From G963662985 sp963662985 (GTDB lineage Bacteria; Chloroflexota; Anaerolineae; Anaerolineales; UBA11579), in NCBI GenBank assembly GCA_963662985.1, contig OY760066.1:434001-498000 (forward strand): DNA of 64,000 nucleotides. Direction: 5' to 3'. The notes beneath the pieces were generated by a model. The model searched no databases. It saw nothing but the letters and a program-made list of their open reading frames with translations, and had not been told where the DNA came from. Positions within the stretch are counted from its first letter, which is position 1, and each line of letters begins with the position of its first letter. A program made the translations under genes and the position numbers. Shown in pieces: positions 62,202-64,000 of the stretch.

Positions 62202-63412
62202 GCAATCCCTAAATCATGAAAAATTGCGGTGATATCATCTTTGCGCACAGGTTTGGAAATCACCCCTGCTGCCCCCAAAGAGAAAGCAAGCCCAGGGTCA
62301 TAAAAAACAGAGCAGATCACAACTGGCATTTGTTGTGTATCTTTGTCGATTTGTAGGTTTTGGAGAACTTCCCAGCCATCGATATATGGCATCATTACAT
62401 CTAAAAAGATCAATGTAGGTTTTAAGGTACGCGCTTTATTGATCGCATCAGTTGAATCCGTACACCCCACTACTTTAAAATCATATTCTGATAAATAGCG
62501 CTTAAACAAATCGATGATACCTTCATTGTCATCAATTACAAGGATGATTCCTCTTTGGGAAAGGATTTTTAATTCAATATTTTTTTGATTTTGAGAAGTT
62601 GTTTCTTGAATACTCCATCCTAATTTTGTGACTAAAGTTTTTGTAGTTTCATCTAAAACAACTTGATCATCTATTGGATTATTAAATGAAATAGCAAAGA
62701 TGTTATGAGGGGAAGCTTGGGTAATACTTAAATGGAGGCTTTCATTTTCAATTTTTTGTAATGACTTGCTGATGATATTCGTGAATATTTGTTGAGTGAT
62801 AGCAGCATCCGTATTGATCTTTATTGGCGTTATTGGAGGAGTATATTTTATTTGTATATTCCCTTTTTGAATGAGTGGGGCAACTCGATTAAGGCTTTGT
62901 TCAATATAATCTGAAAGTTCAATTTGTTGAATCGATATGTTGATGTTGGCCATGTCGGGATTTAAGGCGGTCTTTGTGGTGGGAGGGGTTTCTATTTGAC
63001 CAGACGCCTGATTTGTTTTTTGTATATCATCCCAAAATAATTGTGCGATATCGTCTTTGCCTTTTTGTAGATCACGATACGCTTGGCGAGAGGAAATACC
63101 TAATTCATTAGCTGTTTGTTGGACTGTGAGACCTTCCACATATCGTAAATACATTACATTATAGAGACGATGTTGAGGAGAGTTAAAATTGGATGCTTGA
63201 TTTGGCGTGAGTGTTTCTAAGTAAGCCAAAATCTTCTTGCGGAGAGGATTTCCAGAAGAAGTTGCATCCGTGATTTGATTTTTATTATTTAAATAAGAAT
63301 TTAATGAGTGTGATTGAAGATGAGGAATATCATAGATGTTTTCTAACGCATCTATTACAAGATCTTTGAATTCTTCAGAAATTTGTGGTGAAGTAGTGAC
63401 ATTTTGATTCAA
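62198..63412 (-). CDS. Sigma-4-like HTH / degenerate ATPase / receiver regulator
   Basis: 404 residues, TTG start with GAGGTG just upstream. Residues about 70-130 contain a sigma-70 region-4-like HTH (MYLRYVEGLTVQQTANELG followed by ISSRQAYRDL). Residues 145-275 resemble a histidine-kinase ATPase domain (DAAITQQIFTNIISKSLQKI) lacking clear G boxes. Residues 285-404 form a receiver (ILVIDDNEG, FLDVMMPYIDG, ISKPV). The order effector-first, receiver-last is reversed from ordinary regulators. Partner is the overlapping hybrid kinase. Confidence 0.82.
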   Translation of the reverse strand: MNQNVTTSPQISEEFKDLVIDALENIYDIPHLQSHSLNSYLNNKNQITDATSSGNPLRKKILAYLETLTPNQASNFNSPQHRLYNVMYLRYVEGLTVQQTANELGISSRQAYRDLQKGKDDIAQLFWDDIQKTNQASGQIETPPTTKTALNPDMANINISIQQIELSDYIEQSLNRVAPLIQKGNIQIKYTPPITPIKINTDAAITQQIFTNIISKSLQKIENESLHLSITQASPHNIFAISFNNPIDDQVVLDETTKTLVTKLGWSIQETTSQNQKNIELKILSQRGIILVIDDNEGIIDLFKRYLSEYDFKVVGCTDSTDAINKARTLKPTLIFLDVMMPYIDGWEVLQNLQIDKDTQQMPVVICSVFYDPGLAFSLGAAGVISKPVRKDDITAIFHDLGIA

Positions 63413-63506
63413 GTTGGCACCTCATGGATATTTTCTATTCTAATTGTAATGGATTTGGAGAAGTTGGACAAACATTATTTGGTTTTTGGGAATATATGTC
63501 AGTATG

Positions 63507-63524
63507 TTGTCAGCATTTTGGCAA
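63507..63524 (+). promoter_or_regulatory. Candidate operator upstream of the sugar-binding protein gene
   Basis: TTGTCAGCATTTTGGCAA is an imperfect dyad (TTGxCA-N6-TGxCAA) about 30 bases upstream of a -10 box. Candidate regulator site only. Confidence 0.35.
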
Positions 63525-63554
63525 AATATTGTGGATTATGCACGTCTAATTTAC

Positions 63555-63560
63555 TATAAT
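63555..63560 (+). promoter_or_regulatory. -10 box of the sugar-binding protein gene
   Basis: Perfect TATAAT 74 bases before the start codon; the -35 region is weak (TGGATT at 17-base spacing). Confidence 0.5.
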
Positions 63561-63634
63561 CGAGGTGTAGGAAATATATTTTTATTGTATATTTCGAATT
63601 GTTAAATTTCTTATATTCTTAAAAGGAGAATTAG

Positions 63635-64000
63635 ATGAAAAAATTATTACCCCTTCTGAGCATCGTGCTTATTTTAGTCTCTATTATGGCTGTAAGCGCA
63701 CAAGAAGGTGACCAAGTGGAAGTCTTTTCTTGGTGGACCGGCGGTGGTGAAGCCCAAGGTTTGGAAGCAATGATCGAAGTCTTCAGTGCTCAAAATCCTG
63801 ACATTGAATTCATCAACGCTACCGTTGCTGGTGGTGCAGGTACCAATGCTCGCGCCGTGTTGGCAACCCGACTTCAAGCTGGTGACTCACCTGATTCATG
63901 GCAAGGCCATGCTGGACAAGAATTGATCGGCACCTATGTGGCAGCCAATCAACTTGAAGGCTTGAACTGGCTCTATGAACAAGAAGGCTGGTTGGATGTT
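63635..64000 (+). CDS. Family 1 sugar-binding protein of an ABC importer (5' part only)
   Basis: 122 codons to the window edge, no stop. AAAAGGAG precedes ATG. Signal peptide KKLLPLLSIVLILVSIMAVSA, then VEVFSWWTGGGEAQGLEAMI and AGGAGTNARAVLATRLQAGD, as in glucose/mannose-binding proteins of the GtsA type. Permease genes are expected downstream of the window. Its codons are GC-richer than its neighbours, as in the other highly expressed binding proteins here. Confidence 0.92.
   Translation, partial: MKKLLPLLSIVLILVSIMAVSAQEGDQVEVFSWWTGGGEAQGLEAMIEVFSAQNPDIEFINATVAGGAGTNARAVLATRLQAGDSPDSWQGHAGQELIGTYVAANQLEGLNWLYEQEGWLDV

Overview
The window is a 64 kb piece of a low-GC, probably anaerobic and sugar-fermenting bacterial chromosome. 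It contains several carbohydrate-type ABC importers with their own LacI regulators, phosphotransbutyrylase plus butyrate kinase, many ferredoxin-type proteins and an Orp-like NifX/MinD operon. The mix, with a class II photolyase, suggests Chloroflexota of the Anaerolineae type. This placement is inference from gene content; the window has no rRNA or other marker. I found no rRNA, tRNA, CRISPR array, transposase or phage gene, and no gene-free stretch longer than about 300 bases.

Layout. (1) 1-9192: a sugar locus. It starts with the 3' part of a giant substrate-binding protein made of near-identical 323-residue domains in tandem, followed by ribose-type ATPase and permease, a LacI regulator, a PfkB kinase, a GmhA-like isomerase, a ROK kinase and a GNAT acetyltransferase. 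(2) 9220-10563: class II photolyase. (3) 10594-17743: a LacI regulator fused to a complete solute-binding domain, divergent from a GDPD-like gene and an Afu/Fbp-type ABC importer, with repeated operator-like sites in the shared promoter. (4) 17838-20593: a double-GNAT protein and a ClC transporter. (5) 20774-24584: a PadR-NifX-MinD-MinD-NifX operon divergent from a NapH-like membrane ferredoxin, with a strong palindrome on the promoter. (6) 24562-36042: an envelope glycan or glycolipid locus of seven tightly packed minus-strand genes plus one divergent plus-strand gene, with a very AT-rich core near 32.2-34.5 kb. (7) 36099-47610: SulP permease, membrane protein, two c-di-GMP enzymes, ptb-buk and a bactofilin-like membrane protein. 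(8) 47843-50411: small redox genes, several of them damaged. (9) 50446-57679: MFS transporter, ComEA-like protein and an LnrJKLMN-like two-component/ABC-2 exporter locus. (10) 57793-63412: ferredoxin-fused aldo/keto reductase, YcaQ-like protein, and an unusual response regulator with a hybrid kinase. (11) 63635-end: start of another sugar-binding protein.

Decay theme. Between 40.5 and 50.4 kb I see four damaged loci: a response regulator truncated at the 5' end and frameshifted, abutting a frameshifted 3' remnant of a MacB-type permease; a cytochrome c domain whose CxxCH motif is hidden by two compensating indels; a ferredoxin/flavodoxin gene with an in-frame TAG; and a cupin with a 1-base deletion. 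These could be real decay or sequencing error. Reading the raw data there is the most useful single check.

Strongest candidates for something new are the tandem binding-protein polyprotein, the LacI/solute-binding fusion with its promoter repeats, and the sigma-4-like HTH / degenerate ATPase / receiver regulator paired with a hybrid kinase.
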